From contig NZ_JAEEAP010000046.1 in assembly GCF_016103465.1 (NCBI RefSeq), positions 1 through 34,955 of the forward strand: a stretch of DNA of 34,955 nt, given 5' to 3'. Every line of letters starts with the position of its first letter. Position 1 is the stretch's first letter. The translations under genes and the position numbers were made by a program. Positions 7,907 to 15,453 of this stretch are shown here, one piece after another. Source of the stretch: Streptomyces sabulosicollis (GTDB lineage: Bacteria > Actinomycetota > Actinomycetes > Streptomycetales > Streptomycetaceae). The notes below the pieces were generated by a model, which saw nothing but the letters and a program-made list of their open reading frames with translations, had not been told where the DNA came from and did not search any database.

Positions 7907-8491
7907 ATGAGGCTGCTGGACGCCATCCTGGGGCGCACCAAGCCGGTGCGCCCCGACCTCGACCGGCTCTTCGGGCTCCCGGGGGCCGCGGTCAGCCTGG
8001 AGGTGGGGGCCGGGTTCACCCCGACCGGGCGGGGCTCGGTCTGCTTCGCGAGCGTGGAGGGCGGTGTGTTCTCGCAGCTCCAGCGGGATGTGCGGGAGCT
8101 GCTGGACGCGGACACGGACCGCGGCGGGGTGCCCGTGGAGTTCAGCCAGGACGCGTACGGCTACACCTGGCTGCTGGCCCGCCAGCGGCCGGACGATGTG
8201 GCCTCGCTGGTGAACGATCTGCACGCGGTCAATTCGCTGCTCCAGGACGGGGGGTTCGGGCCCCAGCTGCTGTGCTCGCTGATCGGTTTCCAGGACTCGT
8301 CGGGGCGTTCGCTCGCGCTGGTGTACCTCTACAAGCGCGGCACCTTCTACCCCTTCGCGCCGCTGCCGGGCGCCGCGGAGAAGCGGGACAACGCGCTGGA
8401 GCTCCAGATGCGGGCGCTGCTCGGGGACGATCTGCGGATCGAGGAGGACCTGAGCCGCTGGTTCCCGGTCTGGGGCGCACCGGGCCTCTAG
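7907..8491 (+). CDS. pspAB: PspA-associated protein PspAB
   Basis: A 194-residue soluble protein of the actinobacterial PspAB family. It begins MRLLDAILGRTKPVRPDLDRLF and has the family's YGYTWLLARQ, LHAVNSLLQDGGFGPQLL and YLYKRGTFYPFAPLPG blocks. It has no signal peptide or membrane helix. The family is associated with the phage-shock/membrane-stress response; its biochemical activity is not established. It lies 4 nt downstream of htpX, the arrangement usual for streptomycetes. No pspA is present in the window. Confidence 0.9.
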   Translation: MRLLDAILGRTKPVRPDLDRLFGLPGAAVSLEVGAGFTPTGRGSVCFASVEGGVFSQLQRDVRELLDADTDRGGVPVEFSQDAYGYTWLLARQRPDDVASLVNDLHAVNSLLQDGGFGPQLLCSLIGFQDSSGRSLALVYLYKRGTFYPFAPLPGAAEKRDNALELQMRALLGDDLRIEEDLSRWFPVWGAPGL

Positions 8492-8493
8492 CG

Positions 8494-8554
8494 GTCCGGC
8501 GGCCGTCGTCCGGCGGCCGTCGTCCGGCGGTCGGCGTCCGTCGTCCGGCGCCGT
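8494..8554. repeat. 14-bp tandem repeats just after pspAB
   Basis: GTCCGGCGGCCGTC occurs perfectly at 8494 and 8508. A variant follows at 8522, and truncated GTCCGTC and GTCCGGCGCCGT pieces run to 8554. The array starts three bases after the pspAB stop. Confidence 0.85.
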
Positions 8555-8690
8555 AGGACCCAACTCCCCCCTCCCCGAAGGCGGATCCACGGGCCGGGTG
8601 GCGCATCAGGCATAGGACTGGTCTCGCAGGGCACCTTCTACCTTCGACATCCCACGACGGAATGTGACCTGACGCCCGGGGGAGGGTCAA

Positions 8691-9254
8691 ATGAGTTACT
8701 TGCGCGGTTTCCTGCCATGGATCGCCCTCGCGGTCGTGTCCACGCTGGGCTGGCAGTGGGGTGCCCTGGCCGGGCTGGTGCTGGGCGCCGCGATGCTGAT
8801 CCGGGCCCGTCGGGCCGGTCTGGCCGCCGACGCACTCATCCTCGAGTGCAGCACGGTGGCCTTCTTCACCGCGCTGACGATCTTCGCCTTCGCCCGTCCG
8901 GACAGCGGGCTCAAGGACTACGTCGGGGCGCTGGCGCTGAGCTGGCTGGCCGTCACCGCCTGGACGACGCTCGCCGTGGGACGGCCCTTCACCACCGGTA
9001 TCGCCCGGCGCCAGGCGCCGCCCGAGGTGTGGGACAGCTACGCGTTCCAGCACATCAATGTGGTGATCACCCGGGCCTGGTCCCTCGCCTTCACCCTCTC
9101 CGCGGCGGCCATGGTGGTGGTCGTCTCCGCCGGTCTGGGCGTGGTGGCGGCGCTGGCGGTGCAGTTCGCCGGATTCGTCCTTCCGGCCCTGTTCACCGCG
9201 TGGTACCCAGGATGGGCGCGGTCCCGGCTGGTACCGGCCGCACATCGGGCATAA
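8691..9254 (+). CDS. conserved integral membrane protein, unknown function
   Basis: A 187-residue protein with about five or six hydrophobic helices (roughly residues 8-35, 55-75, 85-105, 130-150 and 155-175). A conserved-looking loop, VGRPFTTGIARRQAPPEVWDS, precedes the fourth helix. GGGGGAGGG lies 5 nt before ATG 8691. The fold layout is loosely reminiscent of YciB/septation-type membrane proteins, but I cannot assign it. It has strong Streptomyces codon bias, so it is a real gene. The ABC operon follows. Confidence 0.75.
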   Translation: MSYLRGFLPWIALAVVSTLGWQWGALAGLVLGAAMLIRARRAGLAADALILECSTVAFFTALTIFAFARPDSGLKDYVGALALSWLAVTAWTTLAVGRPFTTGIARRQAPPEVWDSYAFQHINVVITRAWSLAFTLSAAAMVVVVSAGLGVVAALAVQFAGFVLPALFTAWYPGWARSRLVPAAHRA

Positions 9255-9383
9255 GGTGACGGACCGGCTGTGGATACCCTCGGTAATCCCCTCCGGTCGG
9301 GGCCCGTCCCCTACGGGCGCGTCAGACCCGAGGACGAGGCGAATCCCACCGTCTGGAGTGACGCCGCCTGTGTCTCACACCAC

Positions 9384-9397
9384 TACCGTCGAACACG
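9384..9397 (+). promoter_or_regulatory. possible leaderless promoter for the ABC operon
   Basis: TACCGT (9384-9389), seven bases, then GTG 9397, which begins the conserved part of the ATPase. No ribosome binding site precedes this GTG. Confidence 0.4.
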
Positions 9398-10479
9398 TGA
9401 CTGTGATCGCCACCGAAAGTCTGAGCAAGCGGTTCCCCCGCGTCACCGCGCTCGACCGGCTGTCCGTCGACATCGCACCAGGGGTCACCGGCCTGGTGGG
9501 TGCCAACGGCGCCGGTAAGTCCACGCTGATCAAGATCCTGCTCGGGCTGTCCCCCGCCAGCGAGGGCCGCGCTTCCGTGCTCGGCCTCGATGTGGCGAAG
9601 GACGGCAGCGCCATCCGCGAAAGCGTCGGCTACATGCCCGAGCACGACTGCCTGCCGCCCGATGTCTCGGCCACCGAGTTCGTCGTCCACATGGCGCGCA
9701 TGTCCGGGCTGCCGCCCTCCGCGGCCCGTGAGCGCACGGCCGACACCCTGCGCCACGTCGGGCTGTACGAGGAGCGGTACCGCCCCATGGGCGGCTACTC
9801 CACGGGCATGAAGCAGCGGGTCAAGCTCGCCCAGGCCCTGGTGCACGACCCGCGCCTGGTGCTGCTGGACGAGCCGACCAACGGACTGGACCCGGTCGGC
9901 CGCGACGAGATGCTCGGACTGATCCGCCGCGTCCACACCGATTTCGGCATCTCGGTCCTGGTCACCTCCCATCTGCTCGGCGAGCTGGAGCGCACCTGCG
10001 ACCACGTGGTGGTCATCGACGGCGGCAAGCTGCTCCGCTCCAGCTCCACCAGTGACTTCACCCAGGCCACGGCCTCGCTCGCGGTCGAGGTGACCGACAC
10101 CGCCGACCACCCGGACGGCACCACGGCACTGCGCACCGCCCTGGACCGGGCCGGTCTCACCGTGCAGCCCGCCGGCCGCGGCGCCGACGGGGCGCCCGGC
10201 TCCGACCACGTGCTGCTGGTCGACGTCGCGGGCGAGGAGACGTACGACACGGTCCGCGACACCATCGCCGACCTCGGCCTCGGCCTGGTCCGCATGGAGC
10301 AGCGCCGCCACCGCATCGCGGAGATCTTCCGGTCCGACGACGATGACGCGGCCGCCGCGAACGCGGCCACTGATGCCGCCGCGAACGCGGCCGCCGATGC
10401 CGCCGCGGCCGATGCCGCCGCGAACGCCGCCGCTGATGCCGACGCACACGGGAAGGGAGGTGCCGTCGATGCCGCCTGA
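9397..10479 (+). CDS. ABC-2 type transporter ATP-binding protein (first pair)
   Basis: This ATPase drives the permease encoded next. Walker A is GANGAGKST, the signature YSTGMKQRVKLAQAL, Walker B LVLLDEPTNGLDP and the switch His in VTSHLLGELE. A regulatory C-terminal domain follows. The frame is open from ATG 9256, and GTG 9370 has a weak GGAG 11 nt upstream. I prefer GTG 9397 because the conserved domain starts there (TVIATESLSKRF) and a -10-like box fits a leaderless message. The last 45 or so residues are low-complexity Ala/Asn/Asp built from repeated DNA. The permease start lies 11 bp inside this gene, indicating coupled translation. The substrate is unknown. Confidence 0.88.
   Translation: MTVIATESLSKRFPRVTALDRLSVDIAPGVTGLVGANGAGKSTLIKILLGLSPASEGRASVLGLDVAKDGSAIRESVGYMPEHDCLPPDVSATEFVVHMARMSGLPPSAARERTADTLRHVGLYEERYRPMGGYSTGMKQRVKLAQALVHDPRLVLLDEPTNGLDPVGRDEMLGLIRRVHTDFGISVLVTSHLLGELERTCDHVVVIDGGKLLRSSSTSDFTQATASLAVEVTDTADHPDGTTALRTALDRAGLTVQPAGRGADGAPGSDHVLLVDVAGEETYDTVRDTIADLGLGLVRMEQRRHRIAEIFRSDDDDAAAANAATDAAANAAADAAAADAAANAAADADAHGKGGAVDAA
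10346..10443 (+). repeat. degenerate repeats coding an Ala/Asn/Asp tail
   Basis: Near-copies of GATGCCGCCGCGAACGC (about 24-27 bp periodicity, with a partial unit between) encode the DAAANAAADAAAADAAANAA-type C terminus of the first ABC ATPase. Confidence 0.7.
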
Positions 10480-11368
10480 GACCGTGACCCAGCAGCGCGC
10501 CGACGTCATTCACAACATCGGCTACCGCCACTACGAGGGCCCCCGCCTCGGCCGCGCCTACGCCCGCCGCTCGCTCTTCTCCCAGAGCCTGCGCGGCGCC
10601 TACGGCCTCGGCCGCTCGGCCAAGTCCAAGGTCGCGCCGATGCTGCTGTTCGCCGTGATGTGCATGCCCGCCGCGATCATCGTCGCGGTGGCCATCGCCA
10701 CCAGCGCGGACGAGCTGCCCGTCAAGTACACCCGCTACGCGATCATGCTGCAGGCCGTCATCGGCCTCTACACCGCCTCCCAGGCGCCGCAGTCCGTCTC
10801 CCGGGACCTCCGCTTCAAGACGGTCCCGCTCTACTTCTCGCGGCCCATCGAAACGATGGACTACGTGGTGGCCAAGTTCGCCGCCATGGCCTCCGCGCTG
10901 TTCGTCCTCACCGGCGCGCCCCTGCTGATCCTCTACGTCGGGGCACTCCTCGCCAAACTGGACTTCGCCGATCAGACGAAGGGCTTCGCACAAGGACTGG
11001 TCTCCGTGGCTCTGCTCTCGCTCCTCTTCGCCGGCATCAGTCTCGTCGTCGCCGCGCTCACCCCGCGCCGCGGCTTCGGTGTCGCCGCCGTCATCGCCCT
11101 GCTGACCATCTCCTACGGCGCGGTGTCCGCCGTCCAGGCCATCGCCTGGGACCAGGGCAACACCGGCCCGGTGAGCTGGATCGGGCTGTTCTCGCCGATC
11201 ACCATCATCGACGGGGTGCAGACGGCGTTCCTCGGCGCCACCTCCTCCTTCCCCGGCGGGGTCGGCCCCGGCACCGGGACCGGGCTCGTCTACGTCCTCG
11301 TTCTCCTCGGCCTGATCGCCGGCTCGTACGGGCTGCTGATGCGCCGCTACCGAAAGGTCGGCCTGTGA
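10469..11368 (+). CDS. ABC-2 type transporter permease (first pair)
   Basis: I chose ATG 10469 (MPPETVTQQRADVIHNIGYR) because AAGGGAGG lies 8 nt upstream; in-frame starts further upstream read through the ATPase repeat tail. The product has 299 residues. After an amphipathic N-terminal region (IHNIGYRHYEGPRLGRAY) it has about six membrane helices, with the coupling-type segment SVSRDLRFKTVPLYFSRPIETMDYV between helices 2 and 3. It should pair with the preceding ATPase. Its stop overlaps the next ATPase start (GTGA), so the four transporter genes form one translationally coupled operon. The substrate is unknown. Confidence 0.87.
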   Translation: MPPETVTQQRADVIHNIGYRHYEGPRLGRAYARRSLFSQSLRGAYGLGRSAKSKVAPMLLFAVMCMPAAIIVAVAIATSADELPVKYTRYAIMLQAVIGLYTASQAPQSVSRDLRFKTVPLYFSRPIETMDYVVAKFAAMASALFVLTGAPLLILYVGALLAKLDFADQTKGFAQGLVSVALLSLLFAGISLVVAALTPRRGFGVAAVIALLTISYGAVSAVQAIAWDQGNTGPVSWIGLFSPITIIDGVQTAFLGATSSFPGGVGPGTGTGLVYVLVLLGLIAGSYGLLMRRYRKVGL

Positions 11369-12291
11369 CCACGATCACCATCGACAACGTCTCCCGCTGG
11401 TTCGGGAACGTCGTGGCCGTCAACGACGTGACCATGGACATCGGCCCCGGTGTCACCGGGCTCCTCGGCCCCAACGGCGCAGGCAAGTCCACCCTCATCA
11501 ACATGATGGGCGGCTTCCTGGCCCCCTCCACCGGGTCGGTGACCCTCGACGGAACCCCGATCTGGCGCAATGAGCAGGCGTACCGCCACATCGGCATCGT
11601 CCCCGAGCGGGAGGCGATGTACGACTTCCTCACCGGCCGTGAGTTCGTGATCGCCAACGCCGAGCTGCACGGGCTGCCCGATCCGCGGGCAGCCGCCCGT
11701 AAGGCGCTCGACACCGTCGAGATGGACTACGCGGGCTCCCGGAAGATCGCCACGTACAGCAAGGGCATGCGCCAGCGCGTGAAGATGGCCTCCGCGCTGG
11801 TGCACGAGCCGTCGGTGCTCCTCCTGGACGAGCCGTTCAACGGCATGGACCCCCGGCAGCGGATGCAGCTGATGGATCTGCTGCGGCGGATGGGCGCGGA
11901 GGGCCGCACCGTGCTGTTCTCCTCGCACATCCTCGAGGAGGTCGAGCAGCTGGCGGCGCACATCGAGGTGATCGTCGCGGGGCGGCACGCCGCCTCCGGC
12001 GACTTCCGCAAGATCCGCCGGCTGATGACGGACCGTCCGCACCGCTACCTCGTACGGTCCAGCGACGACCGCGCGCTCGCGGCCGCCCTGATCGCCGATC
12101 CGTCGACCACCGGCATCGAGGTCGACGCGAGCACCGGCGTCGACGGCGGGCTGCACATCCAGGCGGTGGACTTCGCCCGCTTCACCGAACTGCTGCCCCG
12201 GGTCGCCCGTGACCAGGGCATCCGGCTCCTCACGGTCTCGCCTTCCGACGAGTCCCTGGAGAGCGTCTTCTCCTACCTCGTCGCGGCCTGA
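11365..12291 (+). CDS. ABC-2 type transporter ATP-binding protein (second pair)
   Basis: The GTG at 11365 overlaps the upstream permease stop by 4 bp. The 308-residue product has Walker A GPNGAGKST, signature YSKGMRQRVKMASAL, Walker B VLLLDEPFNGMDP and switch His in FSSHILEEVEQL. The C-terminal domain ends with the usual SPSDESLESVFSYLV helix. It pairs with the permease at 12307 and resembles the first ATPase, so the operon probably arose by duplication of an ATPase-permease pair. The four could form two homologous exporters or one with mixed subunits; sequence does not decide. Confidence 0.92.
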   Translation: MTTITIDNVSRWFGNVVAVNDVTMDIGPGVTGLLGPNGAGKSTLINMMGGFLAPSTGSVTLDGTPIWRNEQAYRHIGIVPEREAMYDFLTGREFVIANAELHGLPDPRAAARKALDTVEMDYAGSRKIATYSKGMRQRVKMASALVHEPSVLLLDEPFNGMDPRQRMQLMDLLRRMGAEGRTVLFSSHILEEVEQLAAHIEVIVAGRHAASGDFRKIRRLMTDRPHRYLVRSSDDRALAAALIADPSTTGIEVDASTGVDGGLHIQAVDFARFTELLPRVARDQGIRLLTVSPSDESLESVFSYLVAA

Positions 12292-12306
12292 AAGGAGCCC
12301 ACAGCG

Positions 12307-13035
12307 ATGTCCTCGCTCTACCACCCCACCGTCGCGCGGCTCACCTACCGGGCCCTGCTCGGCCGCCGCCGGGCGCTGATCCTCTTCACCCTCCCCGGTC
12401 TGCTGCTGGTGATCTCGCTCGCCGTACGGCTGCTGACCGGAGCGGACGACGACACGGCCGACGCGGTCCTCGGCGGCTTCGCGATGGCCACCATGGTCCC
12501 GCTGATCGGCGTGATCGCCGGTACGGGCGCCATCGGCCCGGAAATCGACGACGGCTCGGTCATCTATCTGCTGGCCAAGCCGGTGAAGCGGCCGACGATC
12601 ATCATCACCAAGCTGATCGTGGCGATCGGCGTCACGGTCGCCTTCTCCGCGATCCCCACCCTGCTCGCGGGCTTCCTGCTGAACGGCAACGCGAACCAGC
12701 TGGCCGTCGGCTACGCCGTCGCCGCCGCCGTGGCCTCGGTCGCCTACAGCGCGGTCTTCCTGCTGCTGGGCACCGTGACCCGGCACGCGGTGATCGCGGG
12801 GCTGGTCTACGCCCTGGTGTGGGAGACGTTCTTCGGCAGCCTGGTGGCCGGGGCGCGCAAGCTCAGCGTTCAGCAGTGGGCGCTGGCGCTCGCGCAGAAG
12901 GTCGCGGACGGCGATGTGATCACGTCGGACGTCGGCCTGGCGACCGGTGTCATCCTGCTGCTGGCCGTGACCGTGGCCGCGACCTGGTACGCGGGCCGCA
13001 AGCTGCGCACGCTGACCCTCGCGGGGGAGGAGTGA
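12307..13035 (+). CDS. ABC-2 type transporter permease (second pair)
   Basis: A 242-residue membrane protein with six predicted helices (around residues 24-42, 55-78, 98-122, 130-155, 160-182 and 215-232). AAAGGAGCC lies 8-9 nt upstream of ATG 12307, 15 nt after the ATPase stop. Between helices 2 and 3 is EIDDGSVIYLLAKPVKRPTI, equivalent to the DLRFKTVPLYFSRPIETM segment of the first permease. This ABC-2 family hallmark shows the two permeases are related despite little overall identity. It is the last gene of the operon. The substrate is unknown. Confidence 0.88.
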   Translation: MSSLYHPTVARLTYRALLGRRRALILFTLPGLLLVISLAVRLLTGADDDTADAVLGGFAMATMVPLIGVIAGTGAIGPEIDDGSVIYLLAKPVKRPTIIITKLIVAIGVTVAFSAIPTLLAGFLLNGNANQLAVGYAVAAAVASVAYSAVFLLLGTVTRHAVIAGLVYALVWETFFGSLVAGARKLSVQQWALALAQKVADGDVITSDVGLATGVILLLAVTVAATWYAGRKLRTLTLAGEE

Positions 13036-13200
13036 TCACCCGCGCGAGGTGACGCCCGGCGGCCCGGGGTCGCCCAGGGGCCCCAGGCGATTCGTGCGCG
13101 CCTTACGGTCGCCATCGCGCCGGGACGGCGGAGCGGCCGCAGGCCGTCTCCGCGGTGGCGGCGGTCGTCGGGATCGACGGCCGTCGCCATCGCGTGTCCG

Positions 13201-13217
13201 GCGGCCGCGCCGGCCGC
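13201..13217. terminator. short GC hairpin between convergent genes
   Basis: GCGGCCG-CGC-CGGCCGC, a 7-bp perfect stem, lies just before the stop of the leftward MFS gene and after the ABC operon. It is short, so its role is tentative. Confidence 0.4.
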
Positions 13218-13220
13218 GGC

Positions 13221-14513
13221 TCAGGCCCGGATCCTGCGGTCGCGGCCCGCGCCCAGGCCCAGCACCGCCAGCGCCCCGCACACCGCCAGCATCAGCGTGA
13301 GCGGCAATGCCCAGCCGCCGGTGGTCTGGTGCACCACGCCGAGCGCCAGCGGGCCCACCGCGGCCAGCAGATAGCCCCAGGTCTGCGCCATGCCGGACAG
13401 CCGCGCCGAGGTGTGGGCGTCCCCGGTGCGCAGCACCATCATGGTCAGCGCGAGCCCCACGGACCCGCCCTGCCCGACGCCGATCAGCGTCGCCCACACC
13501 CACGCCCCGGCGACGGGAGCCACCAGCAGGCCCGCGATACCGGCGCCCATCAGCGCCGCGACGCCGACGGCCAGCGTCCGCTGGGAGCGCATCCGCCCGG
13601 CGAGGGTGGGCACCACGAACGAACCGACCATCTGCAGCATGGTGCTGAAGGCGAACACCAGCCCGGCCGCGCTCTTGCTCATGCCGTGGTCGGTGAAGAT
13701 CGTCGGCATCCATGCGATGCAGACGTACGCGATCGACGACTGCAGCCCCATGAACAGCGTGACCTGCCAGGCCAGCGCGGAGCGGCCCAGCCTCGGCCCC
13801 GCGTCCGGCGTCGTCCTTACGGGCGTCGCCGCGGGCTCGCCGTGGTGGGTTCCGCGCCGTGCGAGCACCGTCTGCGGTATCCAGACCAGCGCCGCGACCG
13901 CCGCCAGCAGCGACCAGGAGGCGAGCGAACCCCGCCAGCCGCCGAGCGCGTTCTCCAGGGGCACGGCGGAGGCGGCGGAGACCGTCGCCCCGCCGATCAT
14001 CGAGGTGGTGTAGAGGGCGGTCATCCCGGCGGCCCGGTGCGGGAAGTCCCGCTTGACCAGGCCAGGCATCAGCACATTGAGGAACGCGATCCCGCTGCCG
14101 ACGAGGGCGCCCCCGGCGAAGAGCGCCATCACCGGCGGCGCCACCCGCAGCAGTATGCCGCCGAGCAGCAGCACCAGCGCGCTCAGCAGCACCGCCTCGG
14201 TGCCCCAGCGCCGGGCGAGCCGGGGCGCGAAGGGCGAGGCCAGGCCCATGAAGATCAGCGGGATGGTGGTGACCAGGCTGCCCGTGGTCGCGGACAGCCC
14301 GAAGTGGCCGCTGATCTCGCCGAGGAGCGGGGAGACCCCGGCGAGCGCGGCTCGCATGTTGAGCGACGCCAGCACGATGCCGATCAGGACGAGTGCGGGG
14401 TGGGCCCGCAGGGTGCGCCGCGCGGCGGCCACCTCGGGGGTCGGCCGCAGATCCGTCTCGGCGTCCACGAGCAGGGGTTCGGCCTCGGGGCCGGGGGTGT
14501 GCGGGCGTGGCAA
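13221..14513 (-). CDS. MFS transporter, CynX/NimT-like
   Basis: A 430-residue, 12-helix secondary transporter. The first helix carries VLIGIVLASLNMRAALAGVSPLL, typical of the CynX/NimT (cyanate/2-nitroimidazole) branch. The loop 2-3 region has SPFAPRLARRWGTE and helix 4-5 has GSGIAFLNVLMPGLVKRDFP. The start is TTG 14513, supported by ACGGAG 6 nt upstream. It lies 85 bp downstream of the FadR-type regulator in the same direction, so the regulator probably controls it. Family members move small anions or drugs; the substrate here is unknown. Pro/Val/Arg near the middle loop is coded with the rare pair GTA AGG inside a CCTTACGG octamer (13815). Confidence 0.9.
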   Translation of the reverse strand: MPRPHTPGPEAEPLLVDAETDLRPTPEVAAARRTLRAHPALVLIGIVLASLNMRAALAGVSPLLGEISGHFGLSATTGSLVTTIPLIFMGLASPFAPRLARRWGTEAVLLSALVLLLGGILLRVAPPVMALFAGGALVGSGIAFLNVLMPGLVKRDFPHRAAGMTALYTTSMIGGATVSAASAVPLENALGGWRGSLASWSLLAAVAALVWIPQTVLARRGTHHGEPAATPVRTTPDAGPRLGRSALAWQVTLFMGLQSSIAYVCIAWMPTIFTDHGMSKSAAGLVFAFSTMLQMVGSFVVPTLAGRMRSQRTLAVGVAALMGAGIAGLLVAPVAGAWVWATLIGVGQGGSVGLALTMMVLRTGDAHTSARLSGMAQTWGYLLAAVGPLALGVVHQTTGGWALPLTLMLAVCGALAVLGLGAGRDRRIRA

Positions 14514-14598
14514 GAAGAACTCCGTTCGGTCGGGGTGAGAGGTCGCGGTGCTGGGCGGAGAGCCCCGCCGTGGCGGAGAGTCCCGCCGTGAAGGGGGT

Positions 14599-15306
14599 TC
14601 AGGTGGCGAGCAGCGCCTCGATGGCGCGTTTCGGCGCCTCCAGCAGTGCCCGGGCCGCCGCCTCGGCGGCCGCCGGATCGCCGGAGGCGATGGCGTCGAC
14701 CAGGGCGCGATGGTCGGCGGGGACGATGCTCGGCACCTCGCGGTCGCCGAGCGAGGCCACCAGCGAGTCGCGCACCGAGCTGCTGAACCAGCCGTAGGTC
14801 GCGCTCAGCGCGGCGTTGTGCGCGGCGTCGACCACGGCGGTGTGGAACTCGAGGTCTTGGGCGGCGTGCAGCTCATGGTGGTCGGCGGCGGGCCGCTCCG
14901 TGCCCTGCCCGAACGCGTCGAGCGACTCCAGCGCCGCCCGCATCCGCCGCAGATCGGCCGGGCTGTGCCGGAGCGCGGCCAGCCGCGCGCCCTCGGCCTC
15001 CAGCGCGATGCGCAGCTCCAGCACGTCCCGGATCCCGGCGCGCCGCACATCCCGCATGACCTCGGAGGGGTCGGTCGTGGAGACCACGAAGGTGCCCTCG
15101 CCCTGCCGGGACCGCAGCATTCCGGCGTGCACGAGGACGCGGACCGCCTCGCGGACCGTGTTCCGGCCGACCTGGAGCTGCTCGGCGAGGGCGTGTTCGG
15201 TGGGCACGCGGTCGCCGACCTTCCACTCGCCCTCGGTGAGCTGTGCGCGCAACTGCTCCACCACGCTGTCGACCAGGGACCGCCGCCCAGCCGCCCGCAA
15301 CGCCAT
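14599..15306 (-). CDS. FadR/GntR-family transcriptional regulator (FCD domain)
   Basis: A 235-residue DNA-binding regulator. The N-terminal winged helix spans about residues 8-75 (VVEQLRAQLTEGEWKVGDRV, then LAEQLQVGRNTVREAVRVLV and RQGEGTFV). The all-helical FCD ligand-binding domain follows, with metal/ligand His-type positions in EFHTAVVDAAHN. Such proteins bind small carboxylates and repress adjacent catabolic or transport genes. GGGAG lies 9 nt before ATG 15306. The MFS gene at 13221-14513 is the obvious target. A TAGGAT box (15349-15354, reverse strand) could be its -10. Confidence 0.91.
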   Translation of the reverse strand: MALRAAGRRSLVDSVVEQLRAQLTEGEWKVGDRVPTEHALAEQLQVGRNTVREAVRVLVHAGMLRSRQGEGTFVVSTTDPSEVMRDVRRAGIRDVLELRIALEAEGARLAALRHSPADLRRMRAALESLDAFGQGTERPAADHHELHAAQDLEFHTAVVDAAHNAALSATYGWFSSSVRDSLVASLGDREVPSIVPADHRALVDAIASGDPAAAEAAARALLEAPKRAIEALLAT

Positions 15307-15399
15307 CCCGCTCGGCTCCCTCGTATCGATTCACCCGGTCGCCCAATCATCCTACAACTCGCTCGCACACCGCATCACGAGGAGGTCGGGAGCGCACCA

Positions 15400-15433
15400 C
15401 GAGGGGCGGGCGCCGTCGGGCGCCCGCCCCTCG
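15400..15433. terminator. strong hairpin terminator
   Basis: A perfect 15-bp stem (15400-15414 with 15419-15433) with a GTCG loop lies about 20 bp after the stop of the leftward DHA2 transporter gene and before the FadR promoter. Confidence 0.85.
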
Positions 15434-15453
15434 CGTCCCGCACCGGTCGCGGC

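Noticed and set aside
6976-8115. 379-codon reverse frame opposite htpX
   Set aside because: Shadow of htpX-pspAB, which carry HELSH and PspAB motifs on the other strand.
11347-12786. 479-codon reverse frame opposite the second ABC pair
   Set aside because: Shadow; the forward strand has complete Walker motifs.
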